Positions 48,736-58,674 of a DNA stretch of 64,000 nucleotides are shown one piece after another. Position numbers and translations under genes: made by a program. The DNA is from Vreelandella titanicae BH1 (GTDB lineage Bacteria > Pseudomonadota > Gammaproteobacteria > Pseudomonadales > Halomonadaceae), in contig NZ_AOPO01000003.1 of the NCBI RefSeq assembly GCF_000336575.1, positions 186,001-250,000 of the forward strand, in the 5' to 3' direction. The notes under the pieces were generated by a model, which was not told where the DNA came from, did no database searches, and saw nothing but the letters and a program-made list of their open reading frames with translations. Position 1 is the stretch's first letter, and each line of letters starts with the position of its first letter.

Positions 48736-50250
48736 ATGCTTTCTGCTATCCCACAACGTTGGCTAGTTCTGTTTGCCGTAATGCTGGCGTTCCTGCCCGT
48801 TGTCATCGACATGACAATCCTGCACGTCGCTATACCTGTACTGACGCCTGCGCTAGGTGCCACTGGCACCGAAGTGCTGTGGATCATCGATATTTATCCG
48901 CTGCTGATGGCGGGCCTACTGGTGCCGATGGGCACCCTGGCTGACCGAGTCGGTACGCGCCGTGTGCTGCTGACCGGACTCTTGGTGTTCGGGGTGGCGT
49001 CACTACTGGCGGCATTCTCGACGACACCCGTCATGTTGATCGGTGCTCGAGTGCTGCTCGCCATTGGCGGGTCGATGATTATGCCTTGTGTGCTAGGTGT
49101 TATCCGCAAAACCTTCGAAGATGAGCGCGAGCGTGCGATGGCGCTTGGCCTATGGGGAACGGTTGGGGCCGCAGGCGCGGCAGTTGGCCCATTGATTGGT
49201 GGTGTCTTGTTGGAGCATTACTGGTGGGGCTCGGTATTTCTCATCAATGTGCCCATCATGCTAGTGGTGGCGCCGGTCGCCTATGCGCTGCTGCCCCGCC
49301 GCGAGGCGACGACGCCAGGTAAATGGGCTTTCGGTCAGGCCTTGATTTTGCTTGTTGGTATCATCTCGGTGGTTTACGGCGTCAAGTCTGGGGTGGGAGC
49401 GGGGCAGCCGCTGTGGCGTGCAGGGTTGGTGCTCTTCCTGGGGCTAGCGATGCTGACCTGGTTTGCACGTATCCAGTTGCGTTCGGTGGAGCCGATGCTG
49501 GACTTATCGCTATTTCGCCATCCGGCCATTGTCGCTGGCATGGTGATGGCGCTAGTGGCTTCCGGTGCACTGGCAGGTGTCGAGCTGACGCTGGCGCAAG
49601 AGCTGCAATATGTGCTGGACAAGACGCCGCTGCAGGCCGGCCTTGTTATGGTGCCGATCATGGCGGCCGCTGCAGTTGGTGGCCCCGTTGCAGGCTACCT
49701 GTCCAACCGGTTTGGCTTACGGCTGGTTGCCAGCATGTCGATGGCGATCGCGGCAGCCGCTTTGGCCTATCTGGCGCATGCTGACTTCCACGCGCCTGAC
49801 TGGACAGTGCCAACAGCTTTGGCCGTGCTGGGGCTCACCCTGAGCATCGGCCTGACCGCTTCCTCAATTGCCATTATGGGGGCAGTGGATGCCAGTAAAG
49901 GAGGGGCTGCCGGCTCTTTGGAAGCCACCGGCTATGAATTGGGCAGCGGGCTCGGCATTACCCTGTTCGGGGTTTTCATGGCCAGCGTGTACACCAACAC
50001 CATCGTGCTGCCGTCACACTTGGATCCAGCCCTCGGTGCACAAGCTGTGCGCTCGATCAGCGACAGCATCGTTGTGGCACAAGGACTGGCTGCAGATCAG
50101 GCGGATGCACTCATCATGGCCGCGAAGGCGGCATTCTCCACCACGCACTCGATCTTGCTAACAACTGCTGCGATTCTCATCGCTTTACTGTCGGTTGTGG
50201 TGTTTCTGATGCTGGGTAGCCACCCAGAAAAGGTGGGGGCGCACGAGTGA
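48736..50250 (+). CDS. smvA: SmvA-like MFS efflux pump (DHA2, 14 helices)
   Basis: A 504-residue MFS protein of the DHA2 family. The start (VVIDMTILHVAIPVLTPALG, then LLWIIDIYPLLMAGLLVPMG-type block) and LLEHYWWGSVFLINVPI match SmvA, which exports methyl viologen, acriflavine and quaternary ammonium compounds in enterobacteria. AGGAG is about 11 bases upstream. It follows the pump operon in the same direction and may share its transcription. Substrates are inferred from similarity. Confidence 0.82.
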   Translation: MLSAIPQRWLVLFAVMLAFLPVVIDMTILHVAIPVLTPALGATGTEVLWIIDIYPLLMAGLLVPMGTLADRVGTRRVLLTGLLVFGVASLLAAFSTTPVMLIGARVLLAIGGSMIMPCVLGVIRKTFEDERERAMALGLWGTVGAAGAAVGPLIGGVLLEHYWWGSVFLINVPIMLVVAPVAYALLPRREATTPGKWAFGQALILLVGIISVVYGVKSGVGAGQPLWRAGLVLFLGLAMLTWFARIQLRSVEPMLDLSLFRHPAIVAGMVMALVASGALAGVELTLAQELQYVLDKTPLQAGLVMVPIMAAAAVGGPVAGYLSNRFGLRLVASMSMAIAAAALAYLAHADFHAPDWTVPTALAVLGLTLSIGLTASSIAIMGAVDASKGGAAGSLEATGYELGSGLGITLFGVFMASVYTNTIVLPSHLDPALGAQAVRSISDSIVVAQGLAADQADALIMAAKAAFSTTHSILLTTAAILIALLSVVVFLMLGSHPEKVGAHE

Positions 50251-50379
50251 TGCTGGTCGGGCACTGGCACATCCATGCGGTTTTAGCCCCGGTGTTAGCT
50301 GTTAAGGTCAGCGTGGCGGGTTGCCTTGGCAGTCTCATCTATCTGCCCCGTCCATCGGAGCAGTTGATCAACCGTCGCC

Positions 50380-50889
50380 TTACCCCCACTGCCCTGTTAG
50401 TGAACCTCCTACCGGGGAGTCCTCGGGTAAGGCAACGGCAGCGACTCGGGCTTTTGCTGCCGCAAGTTTTGCGGGATCACCGCGCTCTATTTCCGGCTTT
50501 TGGCCTGGTGGGTAGGCGCCTACCATGCAGAAATCATCGTCCGCCTCTAGGCTGGCATGTCCAACCCCGGCGGGCAGAACCAGCACATCGCCTGGGTAAA
50601 GCATCAACTCCTGACCGTTAGGGCCACCCAGCCGCGCCCGGGCCTGCCCGCGGAAGATGCTCAGTGCTTCATGGGCGGTGGAGTGAAAGTGGTCAAAGTC
50701 ATATAGGTGGTAGCGCCACGCAGGCGGCCAACCGTGGCGTTTGAACATACTTTCAAAGGCATCGGCCCGTTCCTCTGCATTGCTGATATCGAGAACCTGG
50801 CGATAAACCAGCACTGGTAGAGGGGAGTTGGGGTAGCCGGTCGCTGCATCGCTGTCGAGATGGAGTCGTTCTGGCTGAGGGGTAGACAT
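50380..50889 (-). CDS. Cupin-domain protein
   Basis: A 169-residue protein with a single cupin barrel (HFHSTAHEALSIFRGQARAR, then YPGDVLVLPAGVGHASLEAD), the HxH(x)E and G..H metal-binding pattern, and an N-terminal YRQVLDISNAEER region. GAGGAG upstream of ATG 50889 sets the start. Similar proteins are annotated as cupin or YjlB-like with unknown substrate. It converges with the smvA-like gene and is divergent from the Bcr-like gene. Confidence 0.83.
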   Translation of the reverse strand: MSTPQPERLHLDSDAATGYPNSPLPVLVYRQVLDISNAEERADAFESMFKRHGWPPAWRYHLYDFDHFHSTAHEALSIFRGQARARLGGPNGQELMLYPGDVLVLPAGVGHASLEADDDFCMVGAYPPGQKPEIERGDPAKLAAAKARVAAVALPEDSPVGGSLTGQWG

Positions 50890-51099
50890 CCTGGTCTCCT
50901 CTTTGGGGGTGTGTTTATAAAATAGCTTTGAGCACACTCTTTTGCATAGCCGCGCTAACCGATAACAAACTGGCTGTGTGTTTTGTCAATTACCGCCCGG
51001 CAGCGTATCCCTCATCTTCTGTTCGATTGCCTTGATAGCATCAGTCGGTATCATATCGTTGATGTTGTCCATCATTACGCCCTTTTACCGCGAGCTTCT

Positions 51100-52299
51100 A
51101 TGACCCAATCTAAAACGCCCTTCATTGTGGTGCTGAGCCTGGCAATGACCATGATGCTGGGCCCGTTTTCCATGGATACGTACCTGCCGGCCTTTCCGGT
51201 CATTGGTGAATCGCTGGGAATTTCTCAGCAGGCGGTATCGTTAAGTGTTTCGGTGTATGTATTTGCGTTGGCGTTGGGTCAGTTAATCGGCGGCGCGCTT
51301 TCAGACCGCTTCGGGCGCCAGCGGGTATTGATGAGTGGGCTGGCGATTTTTGCGCTCTCAAGCATTGTCATTGGTATGGCGGATTCCTTGAACACCCTGC
51401 TCGGCGGGCGGGCAATTCAGGCCATTGGCGCCGGCTTGACTCTGGTTTCGGTACCGGCGTTAGTGCGTGACCGGGTGGCGGGGCGCGACGCCGCGAAACT
51501 GTTCTCGATGATGGGTTTTATCATGGTGCTGGCGCCTGGGATCGCTCCGAGCGTAGGCAGCGCGATTCTGGCGCTGGGTTCCTGGCACTATATCTTTTTC
51601 GCCTTGGCGGTATACGCGTTACTGCTGGTGCCGTTGCTGGTGCGGGTGATTTTTACCGGTACGGGCAAGGTATCCCGCGCGAAGAGCCCTAAGATGAGCC
51701 TGCTGGCGCGTTATAAACTGGTGCTGTCGACAAAGCCGGCCCTGCCGTTCATCGTTTGGCAGGCTGCCTCTTTTTCTACCTTGATGATGTTCATCACCTA
51801 TGCGTCATTTATCTATCAGGGGCATTTCGGCCAGTCGCCTTCAAGCTTTTCAATGCTATTTGCGGCGAATATCGTCGCGATGCTTATCTTCAATATTCTC
51901 AATCGAGTGTTGCTTTCCAGGCTACCGTCACTGCGTATCCTGCAGTTGGCAACGGGCTGTCAGGCAGTGGGTATAGTATTGCTGGTGATGGCTGCCTTTA
52001 TGGATTGGTCGCTTTACGCCTTCCTCGCCGCCATGATGCTGACCATCGGCGCGGTGGGGGCGATCTCTCCGAATATTCAGGCCTGCTTTTTGGAGTTCTT
52101 TCCCACCAGTGGCGGGACGGCCGCAGCGCTTCTGGGTGCAGCACAGTTCGGTGTCGCCGGGCTGCTGAGCGCATTGTCCGCCATGTTGCCGCATACGCTT
52201 GAAGCGGTCATTCTGGCCATGGCCGCCTGTGGCTCGGTGGCGTATCTGATGCTTGCCCGCTCTATCATCAAAGGGCGTGCCGCTGTCGAGGCACACTGA
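51100..52299 (+). CDS. Bcr/CflA-family MFS drug transporter
   Basis: A 399-residue, 12-helix DHA1 pump of the Bcr/CflA group: FSMDTYLPAFPVIGESLGIS, LGQLIGGALSDRFGRQRVLM (motif A) and GAGLTLVSVPALVRDRV. The long upstream open frame was disregarded and ATG 51100 chosen by alignment to Bcr proteins, as its ribosome-binding site is weak. Bcr/CflA proteins export bicyclomycin, chloramphenicol or cysteine. It is monocistronic and ends in a strong terminator. Confidence 0.88.
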   Translation: MTQSKTPFIVVLSLAMTMMLGPFSMDTYLPAFPVIGESLGISQQAVSLSVSVYVFALALGQLIGGALSDRFGRQRVLMSGLAIFALSSIVIGMADSLNTLLGGRAIQAIGAGLTLVSVPALVRDRVAGRDAAKLFSMMGFIMVLAPGIAPSVGSAILALGSWHYIFFALAVYALLLVPLLVRVIFTGTGKVSRAKSPKMSLLARYKLVLSTKPALPFIVWQAASFSTLMMFITYASFIYQGHFGQSPSSFSMLFAANIVAMLIFNILNRVLLSRLPSLRILQLATGCQAVGIVLLVMAAFMDWSLYAFLAAMMLTIGAVGAISPNIQACFLEFFPTSGGTAAALLGAAQFGVAGLLSALSAMLPHTLEAVILAMAACGSVAYLMLARSIIKGRAAVEAH

Positions 52300-52323
52300 G
52301 CCAGGCCACACTCCTTTGTCAAA

Positions 52324-52358
52324 AGCCCCGTGTTTTGGATAACACGGGGCTTTTTTTA
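52324..52358 (+). terminator. Terminator of the Bcr-like gene
   Basis: AGCCCCGTGTT and AACACGGGGCT form an 11-base stem around TTGGAT, followed by a run of T. It lies 24 bases after the stop. Confidence 0.92.
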
Positions 52359-52462
52359 TTTGTTGATCAGATGCCGCTAGTACACGAGCGCTGCAGATAT
52401 AGGACGGGTAGTCGGTTGGTGCATGACCTCATACGTGTATTGCAATCATGAACTAAAGTTCA

Positions 52463-52522
52463 AAATAAATGATTATGATTTGTGTTATTACTATTGACTA
52501 GGTGCTGCCACCTTTGGATACT
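52463..52522 (+). promoter_or_regulatory. Fur-box-like site and promoter of the TonB receptor
   Basis: AAATAAATGATTATGATTTG (52463-52482) contains overlapping NAT triplets like a Fur box, matching the consensus only in part. It lies just upstream of TTGACT-17-GATACT (52494-52522), a good sigma-70 promoter. Iron repression is expected for the downstream siderophore receptor. Confidence 0.5.
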
Positions 52523-52591
52523 CTCACGGCCTTTTAAAAGAAAACCATAAGGCGAGCAGGGCCGGTTTAATCATTTCAAGGGATCTTCAAC

Positions 52592-54718
52592 ATGACTGAT
52601 AGCAGTAGCACAGTCCGGCGCAACGCAAGTTGGTTACGGTGGCAGCAGACCACTACCGCCATTCTGTGCGGCACCACGCTGGTGACTATTCCCATGATCG
52701 GGAACGCCCAGGAAACCGGCGAGAGCAGTGAAGGTAATGAGGGCTATCGCCTTGCTCCCATTATCGTCAATGCTCAGGCTTACGCTGATGATGATGCCAA
52801 CTCGATAGTGGCCCAAGAGCTATGGGTCGGCGGTAAGGTGGCTACCAGTATCCTTGATACCCCCGCTTCCGTGTCGGTCGTCACTGAGAAGGAAATTGAG
52901 CAGCGCAACGCCTCTACCACCGAGGAAGTGCTGCAATATACGCCAGGCGTCCTCACTGATTATTACGGCACCGATGACCGTAACGACTATTTTAAAATTC
53001 GCGGATTCGAGGCCACCACCTACCGTGACGGGCTTACGCTAGGCTCAATGCGCGGTGTACGCGAAGAGCCTTACGCCTACGAACGCGTTGAAGTGTTGCG
53101 TGGGGCCAACTCCACCCTGTTTGGCCCGGCGGATCCAGGTGGTTCGGTCAACTTCGTGAGCAAGCGGCCACGCTTTGAGCGTTTTGGAGAGGGGTATCTC
53201 TCCTACGGTTCATTTGACGCAAAAGAAGCCGGTGTTGATGTGGGTGACACGCTGAACGCTGACGAGACAGTGGCCTACCGCTTTACCGGCACCATCCGAG
53301 ACAGCGACCGCGAATACGATCACTCCAAAGACAACAATGGCTTCCTGATGGGTGGCCTGACCTGGGAGCCGACGGCGTACACCTCCGCAAGCGTTATCTT
53401 CGATTACCTGAAACGTGACGACACCCCCAATAGCGGTGGTTATCCGCTCGACCGGGAGTACGACCGCAGCGAGTTCTTTGGTGAGCCTGGTTTTAATTAT
53501 CACGATGTTGAGCGTACCAGCCTTACCGGACAGCTCACCCATGATTTCAACAACGGGCTGACGCTGCGGGGTAATCTGCGCTATAGCGACCTGACTGATG
53601 ACTTCGGCTACGTTTATATCACTGACTCCGCGGCGCGAGTTGGCAGCGTGGTGGATCGCGACTATTTTGGAACGGACAACGAAGCCCAGGAGTTGATCGG
53701 CAACGCTATCCTGCAATACGACGCCCGCTTTGATCAGGTCGACAGCAGCACGCTCGTGGGTGTCGAGTATCGCGATGCTTCCACCGAAGACCGTTCGTTT
53801 TACGGGGATGCGACCTCCATTGATATCGCAAACCCCGTCTTTAGCGGTGCCCCGAGTAGCCTGAACGTCTATAGCCGTAACAAGCAGGACTTTACCACCG
53901 AGTCGGTTTTCCTGACCCAGAATTTGTCCTTCTATGACCGATTCATCGTGACAGCGGGTGTGCGCAACGACTCGATGGATGTCTCAAGCACCAACATGGC
54001 GGGCGTTACCGATTCCGATGACTTCTCTGAGACTTCACTTCGCGGTGCGCTGACCTATCGGGTCACCGACGAAATTTCTACCTATGTCAGCATGGTGGAG
54101 TCGGTCGCACCACCCACGGTTGGCGTCGAGCCTGAACGGGGCGAACAGTACGAAATTGGTGCGAAATACGCCCCCTTTGGTACGAATGCGCTGTTTTCGG
54201 CGGCCATCTATGACCTAACCAGGGACGACGTCACCATCTCGGTTGTACAGGACAATGGCGTTATCGAGCGGGAAACCGTTGGTGAATCCCGCGTGCGGGG
54301 TCTTGATCTGGAGGCCAAGGCTGAGTTGACCGATAGCCTTAGCGTGGCCGGTGGTTACTCCTATATGGAGTCGGAGGTGGTGCGCGACAGCAACGCAGCC
54401 AGAGAGGGTAACGAGTTCACTGCAGCACCCAAACATACGGCGTCGCTGTGGGGCTACTATACCTTGCCAAGCCAGGATATGAGTGTTGGCCTCGGCGCCC
54501 GTTACATTGGCTCCTACTACTTTGATGTCGCCAATACGTCAAAGAGCAGTGCGGCAACACTCTTTGACGCAGCCTTCAGCTACCAGCTCACCAAAGACGC
54601 CGACCTAGCCGTCAACGTCAGCAACTTGCTCGACGAGCAGCACGTGGTCGGTTCAAGCACGGCCGATTACTATAATCCGGGTCGCGAAATCAGCGCGAAA
54701 GTGAGCTATCGCTGGTGA
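52592..54718 (+). CDS. TonB-dependent siderophore receptor
   Basis: A 708-residue outer-membrane receptor: a signal peptide to about residue 39 (IGNAQ), a plug domain (TPASVSVVTEKEIEQRNAST to VNFVSKRP, about 90-200) and a beta-barrel with a terminal aromatic residue (KVSYRW). The TonB box may be in YRLAPIIVNAQ. The group resembles FhuA-type ferric-hydroxamate receptors, but the siderophore is not determined. Length is usual. It is monocistronic with a Fur-like site upstream and a terminator downstream. No synthesis or ABC uptake genes lie adjacent. Confidence 0.93.
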   Translation: MTDSSSTVRRNASWLRWQQTTTAILCGTTLVTIPMIGNAQETGESSEGNEGYRLAPIIVNAQAYADDDANSIVAQELWVGGKVATSILDTPASVSVVTEKEIEQRNASTTEEVLQYTPGVLTDYYGTDDRNDYFKIRGFEATTYRDGLTLGSMRGVREEPYAYERVEVLRGANSTLFGPADPGGSVNFVSKRPRFERFGEGYLSYGSFDAKEAGVDVGDTLNADETVAYRFTGTIRDSDREYDHSKDNNGFLMGGLTWEPTAYTSASVIFDYLKRDDTPNSGGYPLDREYDRSEFFGEPGFNYHDVERTSLTGQLTHDFNNGLTLRGNLRYSDLTDDFGYVYITDSAARVGSVVDRDYFGTDNEAQELIGNAILQYDARFDQVDSSTLVGVEYRDASTEDRSFYGDATSIDIANPVFSGAPSSLNVYSRNKQDFTTESVFLTQNLSFYDRFIVTAGVRNDSMDVSSTNMAGVTDSDDFSETSLRGALTYRVTDEISTYVSMVESVAPPTVGVEPERGEQYEIGAKYAPFGTNALFSAAIYDLTRDDVTISVVQDNGVIERETVGESRVRGLDLEAKAELTDSLSVAGGYSYMESEVVRDSNAAREGNEFTAAPKHTASLWGYYTLPSQDMSVGLGARYIGSYYFDVANTSKSSAATLFDAAFSYQLTKDADLAVNVSNLLDEQHVVGSSTADYYNPGREISAKVSYRW

Positions 54719-54755
54719 TGTAATTCCGCCTATATCCCAGAGGTAAAGCAACGGC

Positions 54756-54793
54756 AAAACGCCCCGACTTGAACATTAAAGGCGGGGCGTTTT
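54756..54793 (+). terminator. Bidirectional terminator
   Basis: AAAACGCCCCG and CGGGGCGTTTT form an 11-base stem with a 16-base loop, between the convergent receptor and DUF1330 genes. A/T runs at both sides allow termination in both directions. Confidence 0.85.
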
Positions 54794-54798
54794 GGTAT

Positions 54799-55095
54799 TT
54801 AGGCTTCTGTTAGACCATCAACGATAAACACGCGGTAGTCGGCACCCTGGAAGCGGTGCTTGCGGGCTTCCTGGTAGGCGGGGCTTTGGTACCAGGCGCG
54901 GGCGGCAGCCATATCCGGGAAGCGCAGAATCACCGCACCTTCCATAGCGCTACCTTCGAGCACTTCAAAATCACCATAAAAAGCGAGCGGTTGCGGATCG
55001 TGGCCTGCGCGAGCGGCTTTTGCTTTCTCGCTGTAGCGCTCCATTTCCTGGGCGTCGTGGGTATGTTCGCGGGTCATTACGACGTAAGCGGGCAT
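54799..55095 (-). CDS. DUF1330 family protein
   Basis: A 98-residue protein of the DUF1330 dimeric ferredoxin-like fold: MPAYVVMTREHTHDAQEMER at the start, then VLEGSAMEGAVILRFPDMAA and AWYQSPAYQEARKHR, the family signature. No function is proven for the family. It ends close to the bidirectional terminator. It has no operon partner. AGGAGAA about seven bases upstream gives the start. Confidence 0.9.
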   Translation of the reverse strand: MPAYVVMTREHTHDAQEMERYSEKAKAARAGHDPQPLAFYGDFEVLEGSAMEGAVILRFPDMAAARAWYQSPAYQEARKHRFQGADYRVFIVDGLTEA

Positions 55096-55214
55096 TAAAT
55101 TCTCCTGATGTAATCGTTAAGAAATCAGCTAGAGCATATCACCGCCCACTAGCGGAGCCACATTAGAAAGACCGCTATTCAGCTTTACTGAGTATCTCGG
55201 CAGTGAGGGGCGGG

Positions 55215-55721
55215 TTATACGCCTGGCTCTGACTCAATCACGATTTCATGTTCCCGACGCTCTTTTTCCAGTGCTGCCAAGGCAATTTGATAACAATCTT
55301 CAACATGGCTGTTACCCATGTACTTCATGGCGGCGAAGCTAATGCTGCCTGCCACAGCGCTACCTACGAAGGGGACGAACTTAGCAACGCCTTTGGAAGC
55401 AACCTTGACACCCATTCTGCTGAGCAGCGTCATAATAAGTGCTTTTGTAATGTATTTGCCCGCCATCTTGCTGCCGGTATTTGAAATGACCGTCATCACA
55501 AAAAGCTTGGATTCTGTATCCAGGCTGTCGATCTGTTCAGGCGTTAACCCAAATTTTTCATTAATTTTGGGAATTAACCGCATCAATATGGCGACGTCTG
55601 AGCCAATATCTAAGCCTGGTATGGGTATAACCGCAGTGCCAGCTGACAGGCTTGAGCTCTTCGTTACCATCGAACGGCATGACTGTTTAATGGCTTCGAG
55701 CTCTTCTAGTGACTCGATCAT
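55215..55721 (-). CDS. Hypothetical small membrane-associated protein
   Basis: A 168-residue protein with a Ser/Ala-rich hydrophobic N-terminal helix (SLSAGTAVIPIPGLDIGSDV) and a second (KFVPFVGSAVAGSISFAAMK) near residue 130, reminiscent of DUF697 or EcsC-like membrane-binding proteins. ATG 55721 with AAGGA seven bases upstream is chosen over a longer frame. The last residues are acidic. I do not recognise a firm family. No conserved neighbour suggests a function. Confidence 0.65.
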   Translation of the reverse strand: MIESLEELEAIKQSCRSMVTKSSSLSAGTAVIPIPGLDIGSDVAILMRLIPKINEKFGLTPEQIDSLDTESKLFVMTVISNTGSKMAGKYITKALIMTLLSRMGVKVASKGVAKFVPFVGSAVAGSISFAAMKYMGNSHVEDCYQIALAALEKERREHEIVIESEPGV

Positions 55722-56197
55722 ATAAGATCCTTTATTCACGAACGGCAAGCTCCTTATGCGGCCCCAACTCATTGATTTATCTAGGCAGGCTGAACAAACC
55801 AGCCAAGGGAACGACATCATGTACGTTAGGGCGGAGTATAGTTGACCCTCCGTATCTTGCCCTAAGCGCCGCTACCGGACTAAGCGACGTTATCGGCAGG
55901 CGGTTATCCAACGCGAATAGGCAATGCGATGATAAATCGCTGTCGTTTCTTTAGGGACGGTTTTGACGCAATACCATCAAACCCGTCATTAATACCATAG
56001 CCATACCTGGCCAAGTTATAGCGCCTGCCAATCCTGTTGAGAAGGGGGGCTTTGTTGGGGTAGGGCATTCAGCGGCTCTTTCTCTTCTTCGTCCACACTC
56101 AATGCTCTCTTCCCAGGGGCTATGCGACGACCCTCCATTTATCTTGACCTCAAGTTAACCTGAGGTTTTAAAGTAAGCGCCGATTCTTATTTTAGCA
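55722..56197. other. Intergenic stretch with an EamA relic
   Basis: Apart from the EamA remnant at 55951-56025 no coding sequence is convincing. 56026-56197 may contain the promoter of the CynX-like gene. No repeat of the operator-like family is present. Confidence 0.45.
55951..56025 (-). pseudogene. EamA transporter C-terminal remnant
   Basis: The minus strand reads ITWPGMAMVLMTGLMVLRQN and RP then a stop. It matches MTWLGMGMILMAGVMVLRQRR at the end of the EamA gene at 10750. About 25 codons are left, with no start. Confidence 0.75.
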
Positions 56198-57421
56198 ATG
56201 GCCGATAAAGGGTGGGCAGTGGGTATGCGCAATAGCAATTCGAGATCAATACCGTTGGTAAGAACGATCCTTCTGATCATTCTGATTGGGCTCAACCTGA
56301 GGCCATCCATGGCGGCTATTGGCCCGCTGGTTGAGGCAATCCGGTATGATGTGAGTCTTTCATTTACACAGCTGTCGCTTTTAACCACGTTACCGGTACT
56401 AGCGATGGGGTTAGGGTGTTTTGTTAGCGCATTGCTTGCAAAGCGGATCGGCTTTAATAGCGTGATTACCCTGGCGCTTGCGTCGATTGCTTTATCGGAC
56501 GCGTTACACTGGTTTGGCTTCGGGTATACAGGCTTATGGGCAGCCGCGCTGGGCGCCGGTATTGGCATAGCCTTTATCCAGGCGGCACTTCCTGCGGTGA
56601 TAAAACAGGCGGCAGGCGAGAAAACCCCGATGGTGATGGGGTTCTACATTGCCTCCATCATGGGGGGCGCGGCTCTAGCCTCTGCCATTACGCCTGTGGT
56701 GAGTGATTATATTGGCTGGCAGAGCGCCTTGGCGTTATGGGGACTTTTAGCACTTGCAGGGCTCGTTTGCTGGGTGATGCGCAGGCGAGTACTGCCAGCC
56801 CCTAGTCAAAACAACAGTGTTAGCATCGCTTTTTCAGCGATGGCTCGGCAGCCTCGGTTTTGGTCGTTGGCGATTTTCTTTGGTTTAGGTACGGCGGGTT
56901 ATACCTGCCTTCTGGCTTGGATTCCGCCCACCTTTATCAATTTAGGCTGGTCTCAAACGCAAGCGGGGCTGGCGCTTAGTTGGCTAACTGCCATTGAGGT
57001 GATGGCTGGCCTAACGTTCCCCATACTGGCTCAACAGATGAAAGACCGTCGCCCGGTGTTATTGCTGGTGCTTCTGTTATCGGTGGCGGGCTTTTTGCTT
57101 CTTGGGCTAATGCCTAAAACAATGGCTTGGTTGGCAACCGCGCTGCTGGGGTTAGGAATTGGAGGCCTTTTTCCCTTAAGCTTGATCATCACTATGGATC
57201 ACTCAGACGATCCCGTGCTAGCGGGCCAGCTTGCTGCTTGGGTACAAGGAATCGGCTATCTCATTGCCTCTTTAGCACCTATCGCGGCGGGGTTGATAAA
57301 AGACTTACTGGGAGGGTTTGAGCAGGCATGGCTTATGCTTGGGGTGGTTTTTATAGGGCTGATAGTGATGAGCCTACGTTTTGATCAATCTAAAGCACCC
57401 CAACAGCTACACTTTAGTTAG
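56198..57421 (+). CDS. MFS transporter of the CynX/NimT family
   Basis: A 407-residue, 12-helix MFS protein. IGLNLRPSMAAIGPLVEAIR at the start is the hallmark of CynX/NimT (cyanate or 2-nitroimidazole exporters). WSLAIFFGLGTAGYTCLLAW and LGIGGLFPLSLI follow. An internal ATG at 56225 would remove nine charged residues and is an alternative start. The gene stands alone, with a convergent ATPase gene after it. The substrate cannot be inferred. Confidence 0.88.
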   Translation: MADKGWAVGMRNSNSRSIPLVRTILLIILIGLNLRPSMAAIGPLVEAIRYDVSLSFTQLSLLTTLPVLAMGLGCFVSALLAKRIGFNSVITLALASIALSDALHWFGFGYTGLWAAALGAGIGIAFIQAALPAVIKQAAGEKTPMVMGFYIASIMGGAALASAITPVVSDYIGWQSALALWGLLALAGLVCWVMRRRVLPAPSQNNSVSIAFSAMARQPRFWSLAIFFGLGTAGYTCLLAWIPPTFINLGWSQTQAGLALSWLTAIEVMAGLTFPILAQQMKDRRPVLLLVLLLSVAGFLLLGLMPKTMAWLATALLGLGIGGLFPLSLIITMDHSDDPVLAGQLAAWVQGIGYLIASLAPIAAGLIKDLLGGFEQAWLMLGVVFIGLIVMSLRFDQSKAPQQLHFS

Positions 57422-57492
57422 TGAAAAGGGCTTCTCGGCAATCTAAACGGAAAAGACGAAACGCTAGTGCCCTCGGTTCGTTAGCGTTCTGT

Positions 57493-58674
57493 TTAATCCG
57501 CCCACTGCCAGGGCGGCTCGTCCAGCCATCCCTGACCGAGGATAACGGTCTCGCCAAACTCTTTATCCAGCGCGATAGAGTTACAGGCCTGATCTTGCTC
57601 CAGTGTCGCCACTAGGCGCGGCGCGTGGGAGACCACCCACACCTGGGTTTCCCTTGATGCACGGATAATCAGGCGCCCCAGGGCGGGCAGCAAATCCGGG
57701 TGTAGGCTGGTTTCCGGCTCATTTAGCACTAGCAAGGAAGGCGGCCTGGGTGTGAGCAGTGCCGCCACCAGCAATAGGTAGCGAAGTGTGCCGTCTGATA
57801 GTTCCGACTGATTTAAGGGGCGCAATAGCCCTTTCTGTCGAAACTGCAGTACAAAGCGGTTACCCGCATCGGCCCCAAAATCAATCGTTGCGCCGGGGAA
57901 GGCGTCTTCAATTGCCTCATACAAGGCCTTTCGGTCGCCAATCTCGTGTATGGTGCGCAATGCGGCCACTAGGCTGTGGCCATCGTGATCCAGCACCGGG
58001 GTACGGGTACCGATTTGCGGTGTGCGGATGATGGAGTGCGGATCGGTTCGGAACTGATCGTAGAAGCGCCAATGACGAATAGTTTGCCGAACCGCATGGA
58101 CTTCAGGCACGGCGATCGGGTCACTGATTTCGTTCAGAATGCTTTCGTAACTGTTAAGGTGGGCGCCGTAAACCTGCCATTTGCGACCCGCTCGCACTTT
58201 GACCACAGACCCAACTCGGTCGATCAAACAGCTGCTGGGTCGGCAAACATTGCCTGCCCAAATGCATTCACGTTTTATTTCGGGGTCGAACTGGAACATG
58301 GACGGGTCTTGGTAGCCCGCAAAGCCCTGAGGTGCGGGCATCCCCAATGAAATGGCGTAGCCGAAATCTTCACCCACAAAACCCAGCCTAAGCCGAGAAC
58401 TGTTTCTCTTGGCAGTGCCCTCGATGGGATTGGAGCCGTCTCTCATGCCTCTGGTGAGTTTTTCTGGACCTGCCCAGAAGGTGTAATCAAGCCCACCTTC
58501 TTGAGCAATCGATGAGATAAGATTGCCTTTGGTGGTCTCCGCCAGTAACCGCAGTGACTTGTATAAGTTGGATTTGCCGCACCCGTTGGGCCCAGTCACT
58601 ACATTGAGACTCGACAGGGGAGAGACAACGTTTTTCAGGCTGCGGTAGTTGGATACGGCAAAGGTGTTGATCAT
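57493..58674 (-). CDS. Stand-alone SMC-like AAA ATPase
   Basis: A 393-residue ABC/SMC-type ATPase (AAA_21-like). Walker A GPNGCGKSN (residues 27-35), an ABC-like signature LSDGTLRYL and Walker B LLVLNEPETSLHPD, followed by the switch histidine (VVSHAPRL). There is no nuclease (TOPRIM) domain after it, so it is not an OLD nuclease itself. ATG 58674 is chosen by the family start (MINTFAVSNYRSL); an ATG at 58749 is open too. It has no visible partner. Similar ATPases occur alone and in some phage-defence loci; none is indicated here. Confidence 0.85.
   Translation of the reverse strand: MINTFAVSNYRSLKNVVSPLSSLNVVTGPNGCGKSNLYKSLRLLAETTKGNLISSIAQEGGLDYTFWAGPEKLTRGMRDGSNPIEGTAKRNSSRLRLGFVGEDFGYAISLGMPAPQGFAGYQDPSMFQFDPEIKRECIWAGNVCRPSSCLIDRVGSVVKVRAGRKWQVYGAHLNSYESILNEISDPIAVPEVHAVRQTIRHWRFYDQFRTDPHSIIRTPQIGTRTPVLDHDGHSLVAALRTIHEIGDRKALYEAIEDAFPGATIDFGADAGNRFVLQFRQKGLLRPLNQSELSDGTLRYLLLVAALLTPRPPSLLVLNEPETSLHPDLLPALGRLIIRASRETQVWVVSHAPRLVATLEQDQACNSIALDKEFGETVILGQGWLDEPPWQWAD

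Noticed and set aside
50247-50621. 124-codon plus-strand frame opposite the cupin gene
   Set aside because: It is antisense to a well-supported cupin protein and has an arginine-rich shadow composition.
57493-58674. OLD-family or Gabija-type defence system at the ATPase
   Set aside because: No TOPRIM nuclease or helicase partner is present nearby.
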